The notes beneath the pieces were generated by a model, which was not told the origin of the DNA, did not search any database, and saw only the letters and a list, made by a program, of their open reading frames with translations. Below are positions 26,366 to 35,338 of a stretch of 64,000 nt of DNA, in pieces (the first letter of the stretch is position 1; the number at the start of each line of letters is the position of its first letter). Origin of the DNA: Novosphingobium sp. NDB2Meth1. Its GTDB lineage: Bacteria; Pseudomonadota; Alphaproteobacteria; Sphingomonadales; Sphingomonadaceae. Position numbers and translations under genes: made by a program. The DNA lies in assembly GCF_900117425.1 (NCBI RefSeq), contig NZ_FPEH01000011.1, positions 434,001 through 498,000 on the forward strand. The letters run 5' to 3'.

Positions 26366-27616
26366 TCAGCCGCCCGCCTGAAGCCGATAGCCCCCGCCGA
26401 GCAGAAACGCCCGGATCGCCGGATCCGCGCTGAGTCCTGCGGCCCTAGCCGCCGCGTCCGCCGCCCCTTGTGCATCCCCCGCCAACCACGAGACGCGGGC
26501 CAGCGCCGCCCACCATGGCTGATAGCTTGCGGTGCCCTCCATCGCCCGCAATTGCCCGAGCGCCGCAGCCCATGCGCCATTCTCCGCATGCGCCACCGCG
26601 CGCGCCACCATCACCCCCGTCGTCGGGGCGAATCCCGCCAGCACATCGTAGAGCCGGGCCAGCGGCGCGGTGAAGCGCTCCCCGGTCATCCGCTGGTGCG
26701 CGTGGAGCGACTGGATCGCCGCCTCGGTCTGGAACCGCCCCGGCGCGCCTAACTCCGCTGCCCGTCGCAGCGCACCTTCCGCTTCGAGCACCAGCTCGCG
26801 CGACCACATCTGCGGGTCCTGCGCATGCAGCGGCACAAACGCGCCATCCGCCCCCCGCCGCGCCGGCTGCCGCGCCTCGCAGTGGCAGATCAGCGAGAGC
26901 AGCCCCATCGCCTCCGCCTGCTCCGGCATCAGTTCCGCAGTCAGCCGCGCCAGAAACAGCGCTTCCCCGCGCAGACCCGCCAGCCGCGCATCCGCCCCCA
27001 GCGTATCGTCCCATGCGGTGCCATAGGCCGCATAGATCGCCGAAAGCACGGCGGCGAGCCGCTGCGGCGCTTCCTCCACATCGGGCACCACAAACGCGAT
27101 CCCGGCATCGCGGATCTTGCGCTTGGCGCGCACCAGCCGCTGCCCCATCGTCGCCCCGCTGACGAGGAACGCCGCCGCGATCCGCGCCGCATCGAGCCCC
27201 AGCACCGTCTGCAACATCAGCGGCGCCTGCGCATCGGGATCGATCGCGGGATGCGCGCAGACGAACAGCAACGCCAGCCGCTCGTCGCCAAAGGGGCTGG
27301 CCGACACGTCCTCCCGTTCCTCCGCCAGCAAGGCCAGCACATCCCCGACGCGCGAGGCCGTCGCCGCCCGCGCCGACTGGTGCCCCGCCGCTCTCCGTGC
27401 GACCGTGAGCAACCAGCCTTCCGGATTGGCCGGCACGCCCTGCTCGCCCCATTGCGCCAATGCAGCGGCAAAGGCTTCGGCCAGGGCATCCTCCGCCGCC
27501 GCGATATCGCGCGTCCGCGCCGAAACGAGCGCAAGAAGCCGGCCATAGGATGCGCGCGCCGCCTGCTCCGCAGCAGCCGATGGCGGAGCAGGCGGGGGGC
27601 GGCGCGCCCTCTCCAT
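26366..27616 (-). CDS. ECF-type RNA polymerase sigma factor (ECF42-like)
   Basis: This 416-residue protein has the ECF sigma-2 and sigma-4 regions within the first 180 residues (ASYGRLLALVSARTRDIAAAEDALAEAF, given in part; WGEQGVPANPEGWLLTVARR). A long C-terminal TPR/SnoaL-independent extension (DUF6596-like) includes LLSLICHCEARQPAR. This layout is that of the ECF42 group, which lacks an anti-sigma factor and is instead paired with DGPF/YCII proteins. It starts six bases after the stop of exactly such a gene. Its signal and target genes are unknown. Confidence 0.85.
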   Translation of the reverse strand: MERARRPPPAPPSAAAEQAARASYGRLLALVSARTRDIAAAEDALAEAFAAALAQWGEQGVPANPEGWLLTVARRAAGHQSARAATASRVGDVLALLAEEREDVSASPFGDERLALLFVCAHPAIDPDAQAPLMLQTVLGLDAARIAAAFLVSGATMGQRLVRAKRKIRDAGIAFVVPDVEEAPQRLAAVLSAIYAAYGTAWDDTLGADARLAGLRGEALFLARLTAELMPEQAEAMGLLSLICHCEARQPARRGADGAFVPLHAQDPQMWSRELVLEAEGALRRAAELGAPGRFQTEAAIQSLHAHQRMTGERFTAPLARLYDVLAGFAPTTGVMVARAVAHAENGAWAAALGQLRAMEGTASYQPWWAALARVSWLAGDAQGAADAAARAAGLSADPAIRAFLLGGGYRLQAGG

Positions 27617-27621
27617 CCGGA

Positions 27622-27984
27622 TCAGCCCACGGGCGGCGGCGGCATCACCGGGCGGATCTCGACCGAGCCAGCCACAGCACACGGCGCCCGCGCCGCCCAT
27701 TCGAGCGCCGTATCCAGATCGGGCACCTCGATCACCGCATAACCGCCGAACGCTTCCTTGGTATCGGCAAACGGCCCATCGACGACATGCCGCGTCCCGT
27801 TCTCGATCCGCAGGGTCGTCGCCGTTTCGGGGCCATCCAGCCCGTTGCCGCCCTGCATCACTCCGGCCTGCGACATCGCGCCCATATAGGCCATCCAGCC
27901 GCCCCAATAGGCGCCGGCCGCTTCCGGATCATGCCCCTTCGCGCGCTCTTCGGCGGTTTCATGGTAGAGGAGAACATACTGCAT
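27622..27984 (-). CDS. YCII/DGPF-domain protein
   Basis: This 120-residue protein has the YCII-related fold and the DGPF signature (HVVDGPFADTKEAFGGYAVIEV). It begins MQYVLLYHETAEERA. DGPF proteins are constant partners of ECF42 sigma factors and are often their regulatory targets. It is the first gene of a two-gene operon with the sigma factor. AGGAAG-type ribosome-binding text precedes the ATG at 27984. Confidence 0.88.
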   Translation of the reverse strand: MQYVLLYHETAEERAKGHDPEAAGAYWGGWMAYMGAMSQAGVMQGGNGLDGPETATTLRIENGTRHVVDGPFADTKEAFGGYAVIEVPDLDTALEWAARAPCAVAGSVEIRPVMPPPPVG

Positions 27985-28137
27985 CGTTCGCTTCCTTAAT
28001 CGGCGTTGGCCGGACCAGCCGGCAAGCAGCAGAGGCTGCCTGCAACGATGTGCGGCGAGGCAGCGCGATTTCGACAGGGCGGGTGAAAAAATACGCCGCC
28101 TCCGCCCCGCGCGAAAGAGGAAGAAGAACGAAAAGGG

Positions 28138-28173
28138 CCTCCGGCGGGCAAGGGCCATCGCCCTTGCATCCCG
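28138..28173. repeat. 36-nt hairpin repeat, left copy flanking the R-M gene
   Basis: The unit starts CCTCCGGCGGGCAAGGG and ends CCCTTGCATCCCG with a six-base loop, and CAAGGG pairs with CCCTTG. An inverted copy with identical arms lies at 30720-30755. The stem could terminate the minus-strand gene that ends 28 bases away. Confidence 0.85.
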
Positions 28174-28201
28174 TTATCGGGGAGGGAGCGATGGCAGGGG
28201 G

Positions 28202-30604
28202 TTAGTCCGGCAAGAACCCATACTCGAAAACCTTGGGTCGCAGCTTCTCCGTCAGCGCAGCATAGGTGGCCTTGAACGGATCGAAGTCGGTCAGTTCCGT
28301 ATCGCCATAGGCTTCGAGCGCACGGCGAATCTGATACCAGCCCGCATCGGCACGGCCCAGCTTGTATTCCTGCCTGATCTTGTTGGGGAACTGCGTGGCG
28401 TGGAACCTTGTCCACAGCTTGCGACCTTCATCGAGTACAGCCTGCGCTTCGGGAGAGAAGTCCATGCCTGCGATGTAGCGCACCATGAAATCACTCTCGA
28501 ACCGAGCCTTCGCACCGACCTCGGCTTCGGTGAAGGGGATGAAGTGGTTGGTCAGCGACCAGTCGCGATCATTCCAGCGCAGCCCATCGGCCCCGGCGGT
28601 GAGATTCTTGCCAGCGAAGAGCATCCATACGAGACAGTCGGATTTGAACTCATCTGTAAGCGGCTGCGAGGGTTGCAGGAACTGATCGTTGTGAATCAAC
28701 CAATGATGGTCAATCAACATTCGGACAGAAAAAAGCACTGCAGCTTTCGATAGATTTGCCTCGGTCACAAAAAATGCACCAGCACTACAGTATCCTGAAG
28801 ACAGTAGAGCCGTTTGTTGTCCGGCATTCTGAAAATCATTACCCTTGGCGATCATGCTGCCCAATGCGCCATCGGCCCACCATCGACCCCGCACATCAAC
28901 CGTACTTGTCGTAGGAGTGATTGCATTCTTCAGCGGCAACGCGGGCACTCCGTTCGACCTAGGGCGCGCAATCCATTCCGCTAGTGGAGGGCGTGGTAGC
29001 TCTTTGTAAAAAGTGTGACTTCCAACCATTGAGCCTGAGCGATCAAGCGCAATCACCCCAACCGACTGGGGCGGATCATTGACTGCTAAGTCCCAAATTA
29101 GGAAGCCAATTGGGAAATTCCCCTTCAAAGCATCGAAGGCTTTGCTGTGGACCACAAAGCCATCGAGATATCGGGCTGTCCATTTTTCACGAAAGAGGCT
29201 GAAGTTTGGAGCGTTTATATACTTTAGAGTGCTGAACATCGCTAAACTGGCATTCGGCAATTCAAGCAAAATGCGATGCAGAAACTGAACGAAAATTTCA
29301 CGTGCGGCATAGCCAAGGTGGCTCATTCCAAAACTCACCCGAGTTTTTGAAACTCCTGATTTCATTACGGCGTTAGCACCGCTGTCTTTCATGTTATCAA
29401 CATTCATCGCCTCCGCATAAGGCGGATTGATGAGCACCAGGATCGGCTTCGCACCCTTCTTTCCCTCGCGCGCGTCGGCAATCGCCTGCCGCAGCGCCTG
29501 TGGCACCTTGCCCGACAGGCTGTAGTCGATCTCGCCGAAGTCGGTCACATCGTCGTTAAGGTAATCGTACTGGAAGATTTCCGCCCCGGCGAAGGCCGGG
29601 TTGCTGCGCATGATCGTCACGTCTTCCTGATCGAGCGTCGACATGAACACATTGCGCAAGTTGCTGTGCTTGGCTTCCAGATTGCCGACCCCGGCGCACA
29701 TGTCCCAGACGATGTAGCGTTGCTGCCAATCCGCGCCGAGGGTTGCGGCAAGCTGGTCATAGGCTTTGTCGACGATGTGCAAGGGCGTGTAGAAGGCGCC
29801 CTTGAACTTCTGGTCGTCCATCGGCAGCAGGCTGTCGCGCCGTTCGAGCAGGTAGTGCCGGTGCTTGAGTTCGGGCGGGCGGTGATAGATGTTCCAGAAA
29901 TTGCGATAGCCGCGCTCGCTGGCGAGTTCGTATTGCTCGGCCCCGATGATGAACACCGGCTTGTCGCCACTGAACAGGAGGCGTGCGGGCAGGTTGCGCA
30001 TCGCCTCGTTGCGGCCATCGTGCATGATATCGGCAAAGAACAGCACCGCGTAATCGGCCTGCCGCTTCACGCCGAGTTCGACGCCGATCATGGCCACCCA
30101 CTTGTCGAACACCTGCCGCAGGTTGTCGGGCGTGATGGGGGTGCGGATGATGCGGCCTTCGCGCACGGCATCCCTGGCGGCCTTGATGAACTCCGCTTCG
30201 TAGCCATCGATCTGGTAGAGCACGAAGTGGGTTTCGATGGTCGGCGCGATCTGGGCAGCGAGCACCTTGTCTGCCGCCGAGCCGGACTTGGGCCAGATAA
30301 TCGTCTTGTCGTCCAGCAGCGGCAGGGCGTGCTCGGTCGCCATGAGGGCCGCCTTCTCGCGGTCGATCACGCATAGAAAGCCGGGGATCGCCTCGCCGCG
30401 TTTGCGCGCGGCGCGGACGTAAACCAGCAATTGCGCGAACATCAGGAGCGGCGGGGTGGGTGCTTCCTTGGCTTCGAACCAGATTTCAGGCGTCTGGATA
30501 TCGACAAGCCCCTTGAACACACTCTTGAGACCAAGTGCCTTGATGTAGGCGTCCTTGACGTCTTCTTCAGTTCGGGCGGCGGCAAGCGACTGAACCAAGT
30601 TCAT
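28202..30604 (-). CDS. Type IIG-like restriction-modification enzyme (adenine-N6 methyltransferase, Eco57I-like)
   Basis: This 800-residue protein looks like a single-chain restriction-modification enzyme. At the N-terminus D35 and E44-A-K46 (in IWFEAK) fit a PD-(D/E)xK nuclease. FKGAFYTPLHIVDKAYDQ near 267-284 is the pre-motif-I block of N6-adenine methyltransferases. DMCAGVGNLE at 301-310 is the AdoMet motif I, and NPPY at 393-396 the catalytic motif IV. The last 350 residues probably recognise DNA. GC content drops and codon use differs between about 28.7 and 29.4 kb, suggesting acquisition by transfer. No separate specificity subunit or endonuclease is nearby. It is bracketed by inverted 36-nt repeats. 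Confidence 0.78.
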   Translation of the reverse strand: MNLVQSLAAARTEEDVKDAYIKALGLKSVFKGLVDIQTPEIWFEAKEAPTPPLLMFAQLLVYVRAARKRGEAIPGFLCVIDREKAALMATEHALPLLDDKTIIWPKSGSAADKVLAAQIAPTIETHFVLYQIDGYEAEFIKAARDAVREGRIIRTPITPDNLRQVFDKWVAMIGVELGVKRQADYAVLFFADIMHDGRNEAMRNLPARLLFSGDKPVFIIGAEQYELASERGYRNFWNIYHRPPELKHRHYLLERRDSLLPMDDQKFKGAFYTPLHIVDKAYDQLAATLGADWQQRYIVWDMCAGVGNLEAKHSNLRNVFMSTLDQEDVTIMRSNPAFAGAEIFQYDYLNDDVTDFGEIDYSLSGKVPQALRQAIADAREGKKGAKPILVLINPPYAEAMNVDNMKDSGANAVMKSGVSKTRVSFGMSHLGYAAREIFVQFLHRILLELPNASLAMFSTLKYINAPNFSLFREKWTARYLDGFVVHSKAFDALKGNFPIGFLIWDLAVNDPPQSVGVIALDRSGSMVGSHTFYKELPRPPLAEWIARPRSNGVPALPLKNAITPTTSTVDVRGRWWADGALGSMIAKGNDFQNAGQQTALLSSGYCSAGAFFVTEANLSKAAVLFSVRMLIDHHWLIHNDQFLQPSQPLTDEFKSDCLVWMLFAGKNLTAGADGLRWNDRDWSLTNHFIPFTEAEVGAKARFESDFMVRYIAGMDFSPEAQAVLDEGRKLWTRFHATQFPNKIRQEYKLGRADAGWYQIRRALEAYGDTELTDFDPFKATYAALTEKLRPKVFEYGFLPD

Positions 30605-30719
30605 GTAACAGGTGCACTCCATTTGCGCGTTGGCGCAGGAGATCCGGTATAAACGGATTTGGTTGATTGGCGAGCCGGCAGGTACACTCGGTCCCTTCCT
30701 GGCGCGTTGAGAATTGTGT

Positions 30720-30755
30720 CGGGATGCAAGGGTGACAACCCTTGCCCGCCGGAGG
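30720..30755. repeat. 36-nt hairpin repeat, right copy flanking the R-M gene
   Basis: This is the inverted counterpart of 28138-28173. All 30 arm positions are identical and only the six-base loop differs. It lies upstream of the R-M gene, so it cannot simply be that gene's terminator. Confidence 0.85.
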
Positions 30756-31012
30756 CACCTTTGCCCCTCCCCGCACAAACCATTTTCCTACAGCCCTAGC
30801 CTTGGGGCATGCTCGCCCTGCACGTTCCGCGTCCTGAAAGGGGTATGCCGTTATGGACCATTGCTGTGCCAAGCCAGCCGCTATGCCCTTCGCGCCATTC
30901 CTGACAGGTGTGTCTGTTATTCCGCGGGCGGGGTTTTGCGCCTCTCGCGATTGTCGTTTGGTTTCAAGGGGAAGGTCGCTCGGGGCGGGGGCGGCGGTTT
31001 TTGCTTTGGACT

Positions 31013-31030
31013 GTGTCAACCGTGTCAACC
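31013..31030. repeat. tandem 9-base direct repeat
   Basis: GTGTCAACC occurs twice head to tail, about 80 bases upstream of the OsmC-family gene. It could be a regulator half-site pair or a short dispersed repeat. Confidence 0.5.
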
Positions 31031-31109
31031 CTCTCCCCCTCCGGTCGGCGCTTGACCCTGCCCGGCGCCGGTGCTGGACTGCTCGGCAAGGCCAGCGGCA
31101 GGAGGCAGC

Positions 31110-31514
31110 ATGATCACGGTGACTCGCGTCGATACGGCGGGCACGGCGCACCGCATTGCCGTGCGCGGGCACGAGTTTGTGACGGACATGACGCCCGCAG
31201 CGGGCGCGGACAACGAGGGGCCCGATCCGCACGAGATCTATGATGCGGCGCTGGGGGCTTGCAAGGCGCTCACGGTGCTGTGGCTGGCGCAGCGCAAGGG
31301 CATGGCGCTGGAGGATATCGAGGTTGTCGTCACGCGCGATGCCAGCCGTGAACGCGAGGGCGTCTACCGCCTGCGCACCGCGCTGATGCTGAACGGCGAT
31401 CTCTCGGCGGAGGACCGGGAGGCGCTGCTGGCGGCGGCGAAGAAATGCCCGGTGCACAAGCTGATGACCGAAGTGACGACCGAGGTGGAGACGGTGCTGG
31501 TCGACCTAGGCTGA
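31110..31514 (+). CDS. OsmC/Ohr-family protein
   Basis: This 134-residue protein has the OsmC layout with the two redox cysteines in LGACKALTVLWLAQRKGM and KKCPVHKLM. The family reduces organic hydroperoxides with thiol help. AGGAGG lies six bases before the ATG at 31110, which decides the start over an in-frame ATG at 31071. Its 3' end overlaps the end of the convergent GlxA-type regulator gene by nine bases. Confidence 0.88.
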   Translation: MITVTRVDTAGTAHRIAVRGHEFVTDMTPAAGADNEGPDPHEIYDAALGACKALTVLWLAQRKGMALEDIEVVVTRDASREREGVYRLRTALMLNGDLSAEDREALLAAAKKCPVHKLMTEVTTEVETVLVDLG

Positions 31515-32453
31515 CTGCGTCCGCGCCAGCCGGCGCATGGCCTGCGGAGGCTGGCCGAAAGCGCGCAGGAATGCACGGCGCATGCGTTCGGGATCGTGAA
31601 AGCCGAGCGCGGCTGCGATTTGCTCGATCGGCTGGACGGCGCTTTCGACGCGCTCGCGAGCGACTTCGAGGCGGAGGCGCTCTACTGCGCGGGCCGGGCT
31701 GACACCGATCTCGCGAACGAACGCGCGGGAGAAATTGCGCGGGCTCATCGCGCAGCGTTCGGCGAGAACTTCGACGGTGAGCCGCTGATCGAGATGGCAT
31801 CGGATCCATTCGAGCAGCGGAGCGAAGGGCGTTTGCTGGCCGCCCAGATCGGCCAGCGCGGAGAACTGCGACTGGCCGCCCGGGCGGCGGTAGTAGACGA
31901 CCATTTCCTGCGCGACGCGGCGGGCGGTGTCCTCGCCGAGGTCTTCCGCGACGAGTGCGAGGGCAAGGTCGATTCCGGCGGTGATACCGGCGGAAGTCCA
32001 GACGTGGCCGTCGCGAATGTGGATGCGATCGGGCTCCACGACGACTTTGGGAAACAGCCGCGCAAGCTGCTCGGCGCGGCGCCAGTGCGTGGTGGCGCGG
32101 CGACCATCGAGCAGCCCGGCGGCGGCGAGCAGGAATGCGCCGGAGCAGACGCTGCAAAGGCGGCGCGGCGTAGCGGCGCGGAACCACTCGGCGGTCGCGG
32201 CATGGTGCATGGCGGTGCGGGTGCCGTCGCCGCCGGAGACGATCAGCGTGTCGAGCAGCGGAGCCTGATCTATGGCCAGGGTATCGAGCGGGACGCCGGC
32301 GGAACTGCGGACAGCGCCGCCCTCCGCCGAGAGCAGAACGGTGGTGTAAGCGCCCGGGACAAAGCGCTCCGCCACTTCGAAGCTGGTCAGCGGGCCGACC
32401 ACGTCGAGAATCTGGAAGTCCGGAAAAAGGAACAGGCCGACCATGCGAGGCAT
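31506..32453 (-). CDS. GlxA-type regulator (DJ-1/PfpI domain plus AraC helix-turn-helix)
   Basis: This 315-residue protein has an N-terminal DJ-1/PfpI-like domain (GLFLFPDFQILDVVGPLTSF, LCSVCSGAFLLAAAGLLDGR) to about residue 185. A C-terminal AraC/XylS DNA-binding domain follows, with MSPRNFSRAFVREIG and ALGFHDPERMRRAFLRAFG. It is divergent from a gene for a free DJ-1/PfpI protein, 78 bases away, which it probably regulates. The effector is unknown. Confidence 0.9.
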   Translation of the reverse strand: MPRMVGLFLFPDFQILDVVGPLTSFEVAERFVPGAYTTVLLSAEGGAVRSSAGVPLDTLAIDQAPLLDTLIVSGGDGTRTAMHHAATAEWFRAATPRRLCSVCSGAFLLAAAGLLDGRRATTHWRRAEQLARLFPKVVVEPDRIHIRDGHVWTSAGITAGIDLALALVAEDLGEDTARRVAQEMVVYYRRPGGQSQFSALADLGGQQTPFAPLLEWIRCHLDQRLTVEVLAERCAMSPRNFSRAFVREIGVSPARAVERLRLEVARERVESAVQPIEQIAAALGFHDPERMRRAFLRAFGQPPQAMRRLARTQSA

Positions 32454-32531
32454 GGCCTGAAATGAGGGATCATTGTCATTTTGTCAAACGCGGCTCTGCG
32501 CGATGGGGGGAACCAGATCGAGGAGACTGCC

Positions 32532-33221
32532 ATGACCAAAACGCCATTCCGCATCGTGTTCGCCGTTTTTCCGGGGATGACCCAGCTCGACTTCACCGGA
32601 CCGCACCAGTTCCTCTCGCGCGTGCCGGGAAGCGAGACGCTGGTCGCCAGCCGCGATGGCGGCGAGGTGCCCGCGGAAGGGCTGGTGTTTGCGGGGACGG
32701 CCATGCTGGCCGATATCGAAGCATGCGATCTGATCTGCGTGCCAGGCGGAGTGAATGCGAGCGAGGCTGCGCTCGACGCCGCGTTCGTTGGCGAAGTGCG
32801 TCGGCTGGCGCTGGGCGCGCGCTATGTGACCTCGGTGTGCACCGGATCGCTGATCCTCGGCGCGGCGGGCCTGCTGACGGGCAAACGCGCCGCGTGCCAC
32901 TGGGCGTGGCGACATTTGCTGCCGCTGTTCGGCGCGGTGCCCGACGAGGGGCGCGTGGTGCGCGATGGCAACGTGATCACCGGCGGCGGGGTGACGGCCG
33001 GAATCGACTTCGCGCTCAACGTGCTCGCAGAGATCGGCGGCGATCCGCTAGCGCAAATGCTGCAACTGGGCCTCGAGTATGCCCCTGCCCCGCCGTTTGA
33101 CGCGGGCCGACCTGAGACGGCACCTGCAGCGATCCTGGCCGGGTATCGCCAGCGGATGGATCCGATCATGCCGCTGCGCGAAGCGCAGGCGCGCGAGGCT
33201 GCGGCACGGCTGGGGCTATAG
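32532..33221 (+). CDS. DJ-1/PfpI-family protein (isonitrile hydratase-like)
   Basis: This 229-residue DJ-1/PfpI protein has the nucleophile cysteine C103 in YVTSVCTGSLILGAAGLL, and GGGVTAGIDFALNVL as in isonitrile hydratase and related enzymes. GAGGAGACTGCC precedes the ATG at 32532, which decides the start. The divergent GlxA-type regulator carries a homologous sensing domain. The substrate is unknown; hydration of an isonitrile or glyoxal-type chemistry is possible. Confidence 0.85.
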   Translation: MTKTPFRIVFAVFPGMTQLDFTGPHQFLSRVPGSETLVASRDGGEVPAEGLVFAGTAMLADIEACDLICVPGGVNASEAALDAAFVGEVRRLALGARYVTSVCTGSLILGAAGLLTGKRAACHWAWRHLLPLFGAVPDEGRVVRDGNVITGGGVTAGIDFALNVLAEIGGDPLAQMLQLGLEYAPAPPFDAGRPETAPAAILAGYRQRMDPIMPLREAQAREAAARLGL

Positions 33222-33223
33222 GA

Positions 33224-33793
33224 TCACTTCGGCTTGGTCAGCGCATCCCATTCCGCCCAGGGAATGTCGCGGCCGGGCCAGGCGACCTTCTTGAACGGCC
33301 ACTTCCGCGCGATCCAGCGGTGCGCCCATGCCGCCAATTGCCGGTCAAAGCCCGCGTCGTATTCGGCCTTGGTCACCCAGATGAGAACGACGGCGTCATA
33401 GCCGGGGACCGGGCTGGGCTGGACATAGACGCAGCCGCGCTCGCGCTTGCCGTCGGGCGTGAGGACCGAATAGGCAAAGCTCTCGCGGCGCTGGAAGCGG
33501 CTGGCCTCGGTCTGCATGTCGAGCAGGGCATCGGCATCGCTGATCCCTGCGTGGGGCCATTCGGTGCTGCGGGTGAAAGTCTGCTGCAAGTGCTCGACCG
33601 AGGACATGTAGGCATCGAAATCGATCTTAACGAGATCGGGGCCGAGCGGCTGGAGGCGGAAGCCGGGGCCCTTCGCGCTGGTCGGGACGACGAAGGTGGG
33701 GGCAACGAGCGGTGTCGGCGGGACGAGCTTGGCTTGCACCGGCAGCGCGGCGAGGAGCACGGCGGCAGCGACGGCGATGGCGAGGCGCTTCAT
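33224..33793 (-). CDS. exported protein of unknown function
   Basis: This 189-residue protein has a clean Sec signal peptide, LAIAVAAAVLLAALPVQA, ending near residue 21. The mature part contains AGISDADALLDMQTEASRFQ and tryptophan-rich WAHRWIARKWPFKKVAWPG near the end. No family is recognised. It is convergent with the DJ-1 gene (two bases apart) and lies 71 bases downstream of the flippase gene, so it could be read from the polysaccharide operon. Confidence 0.72.
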   Translation of the reverse strand: MKRLAIAVAAAVLLAALPVQAKLVPPTPLVAPTFVVPTSAKGPGFRLQPLGPDLVKIDFDAYMSSVEHLQQTFTRSTEWPHAGISDADALLDMQTEASRFQRRESFAYSVLTPDGKRERGCVYVQPSPVPGYDAVVLIWVTKAEYDAGFDRQLAAWAHRWIARKWPFKKVAWPGRDIPWAEWDALTKPK

Positions 33794-33864
33794 TGGTTCA
33801 GGTCCCCCTTGTTGCACTTGCGAAGGTTTCACGAGTGGCTTGAGGGAGCAAGCGGCATTTTGGG

Positions 33865-35328
33865 TCAGGCCGGTTTGGGCGGTGCCGAAAGGAGCGCGGC
33901 GGCGCGGCGCAGCGAGGGGATGACCGGCCATGCGGCGAGAAGCCAGCCGGCGGCGGCGCAGGCGAGCGGGAGCGCCAGCGCAAGCAGCGGGGCGGAACCG
34001 CCGAACAGTCGGTCGGCCGCAAGCGCCGCGCCGAATGCTCCAACCAGCGGCAGGGCTACGAGGCGGGCGGCTTCGGCGAGCGCGGGGCGGTCCTGCTGCT
34101 GCAAGGCCGCGAGCACCATGGCAGCCGCAGCGAGCAGGGCGACCAGCGTGGCCGCACAGGCGGCGCCAAGTGCGCCATAGGGGGCGGCGAACACAGTGAG
34201 CCCGGCGGTGGCGGCGGCGGCGGCGGACTGGATGGCGAGAACCCTGCCCTGCCGGTCCGTCACGATGAGTTCGGCAGTGGCGACGGCGGTAAGCAGGGCG
34301 GCCATGCGCGCCACGCAGAATACCGCGACGACGGGCGCAGCGGCAGCCCACGCGGGTCCAAGCGCGAGCGGAACCACGCGGTGTGCGAAGAGAGCCAGCA
34401 GCGCCATCGTCGGCCAGCCGAGCACGGCGAAGAGGCCGGCGAGGCGTGGCCAGGCGCCGGGGTTGCCCTCGCTGTCGCCGCGCACCCGCTCTGCCGCAAG
34501 GGTGGTGAGCGCGAGCATGCCGGCGGGCTGGACGAACATGTCCGCCAGCGCGGTAACCATGCGGTTGGCGGCGCGGTAGAGCCCGGACGCGGCGGGCGAG
34601 AGGACCACGCCGAGCACGAGATCGCCGCTGTAGTTGGCGAGGAAGGTGACGAGTACCGAGCCGAAGCGGCTGACGGACCAGCGGAGGACTTCAGTCACCG
34701 CGGCGCGCTGCGGCAGGGCAAGCACAAGCGGCGGCCCCAGCGCGCCGAGCGCCAGCGCCATCAGCACCGTGCGCGCGTAGATCTGGAGGACCAGCGCCCA
34801 GAGGCCCCAACCCGCCAGGAGCAGTGCTATGGCGGCAAGGCCTGCGCCAACCTCGGCCAGCACGGTGATGGCATAGTAGAGCCGCACTGCGCCCGATCGG
34901 AGCATCAGCGATTCCGCAAAAGCCGCGAGTGCGCCGAGCAGCACCGACGGGGCAAGCGCGAGAATGACGGCCGCGACCCCGCCGCCCTTGAACACGAACG
35001 GCGCGGCGAGGCCCAGCGCGAGGAGCAGCAAGGTCCAGCCCAGCGCGACCAGCATCGTCGCGGCAAGGCAGGCGCCGGCACCGCGCGGCTGATCGGCATC
35101 GTGCGGGAGCTTGAGCAAGTACTCGAACGGGCCGGTGTAGAGCATCGTCCGCGCGAGCATGACCAGCGCCCCGGCAATCGCGAACACGCCGAAAACGGCA
35201 GGCCCGAGGTGGCGCGTGGCGACAAGCGTGACCGCGACCATCGCGAACTGCCCGCTGACCCGCGCGGCCATGGCGATGACGGCCGTGCCGCCACCGGCGC
35301 GGGCGAAGCGGAGCACGCGAGCCTTCAT
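33865..35328 (-). CDS. polysaccharide flippase (Wzx/MATE-like)
   Basis: This 487-residue protein has about twelve to fourteen hydrophobic helices. It carries family text of oligosaccharide flippases: ATRHLGPAVFGVFAIAGAL, SRFGSVLVTFLANYSGD and SGLYRAANRMV. Wzx proteins move lipid-linked repeat units across the inner membrane. The ATG at 35328 begins right before the first helix, and an upstream in-frame extension overlaps the preceding gene. It is the last gene of a minus-strand run with two glycosyltransferases; the upstream stop is ten bases from its start. Confidence 0.85.
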   Translation of the reverse strand: MKARVLRFARAGGGTAVIAMAARVSGQFAMVAVTLVATRHLGPAVFGVFAIAGALVMLARTMLYTGPFEYLLKLPHDADQPRGAGACLAATMLVALGWTLLLLALGLAAPFVFKGGGVAAVILALAPSVLLGALAAFAESLMLRSGAVRLYYAITVLAEVGAGLAAIALLLAGWGLWALVLQIYARTVLMALALGALGPPLVLALPQRAAVTEVLRWSVSRFGSVLVTFLANYSGDLVLGVVLSPAASGLYRAANRMVTALADMFVQPAGMLALTTLAAERVRGDSEGNPGAWPRLAGLFAVLGWPTMALLALFAHRVVPLALGPAWAAAAPVVAVFCVARMAALLTAVATAELIVTDRQGRVLAIQSAAAAATAGLTVFAAPYGALGAACAATLVALLAAAAMVLAALQQQDRPALAEAARLVALPLVGAFGAALAADRLFGGSAPLLALALPLACAAAGWLLAAWPVIPSLRRAAALLSAPPKPA

Positions 35329-35338
35329 GCGCTGCGCC

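Larger units (their letters stand above)
30605..31109. other. intergenic region upstream of the R-M and OsmC genes
   Basis: This 505-base region between divergent genes holds the right 36-nt repeat (30720-30755) and a tandem GTGTCAACC pair (31013-31030). I see no believable protein gene. The promoter of the R-M gene presumably lies at 30605-30700 and that of the OsmC gene near 31000-31100. Confidence 0.6.

Noticed and set aside
28138..30755. Insertion sequence or transposon with terminal repeats
   Set aside because: No transposase is present between the inverted repeats and no target-site duplication is evident; the repeat also resembles dispersed terminator or REP units.
30714..31055. 113-codon open frame upstream of the OsmC gene
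   Set aside because: It begins inside the 36-nt repeat and has no protein character.
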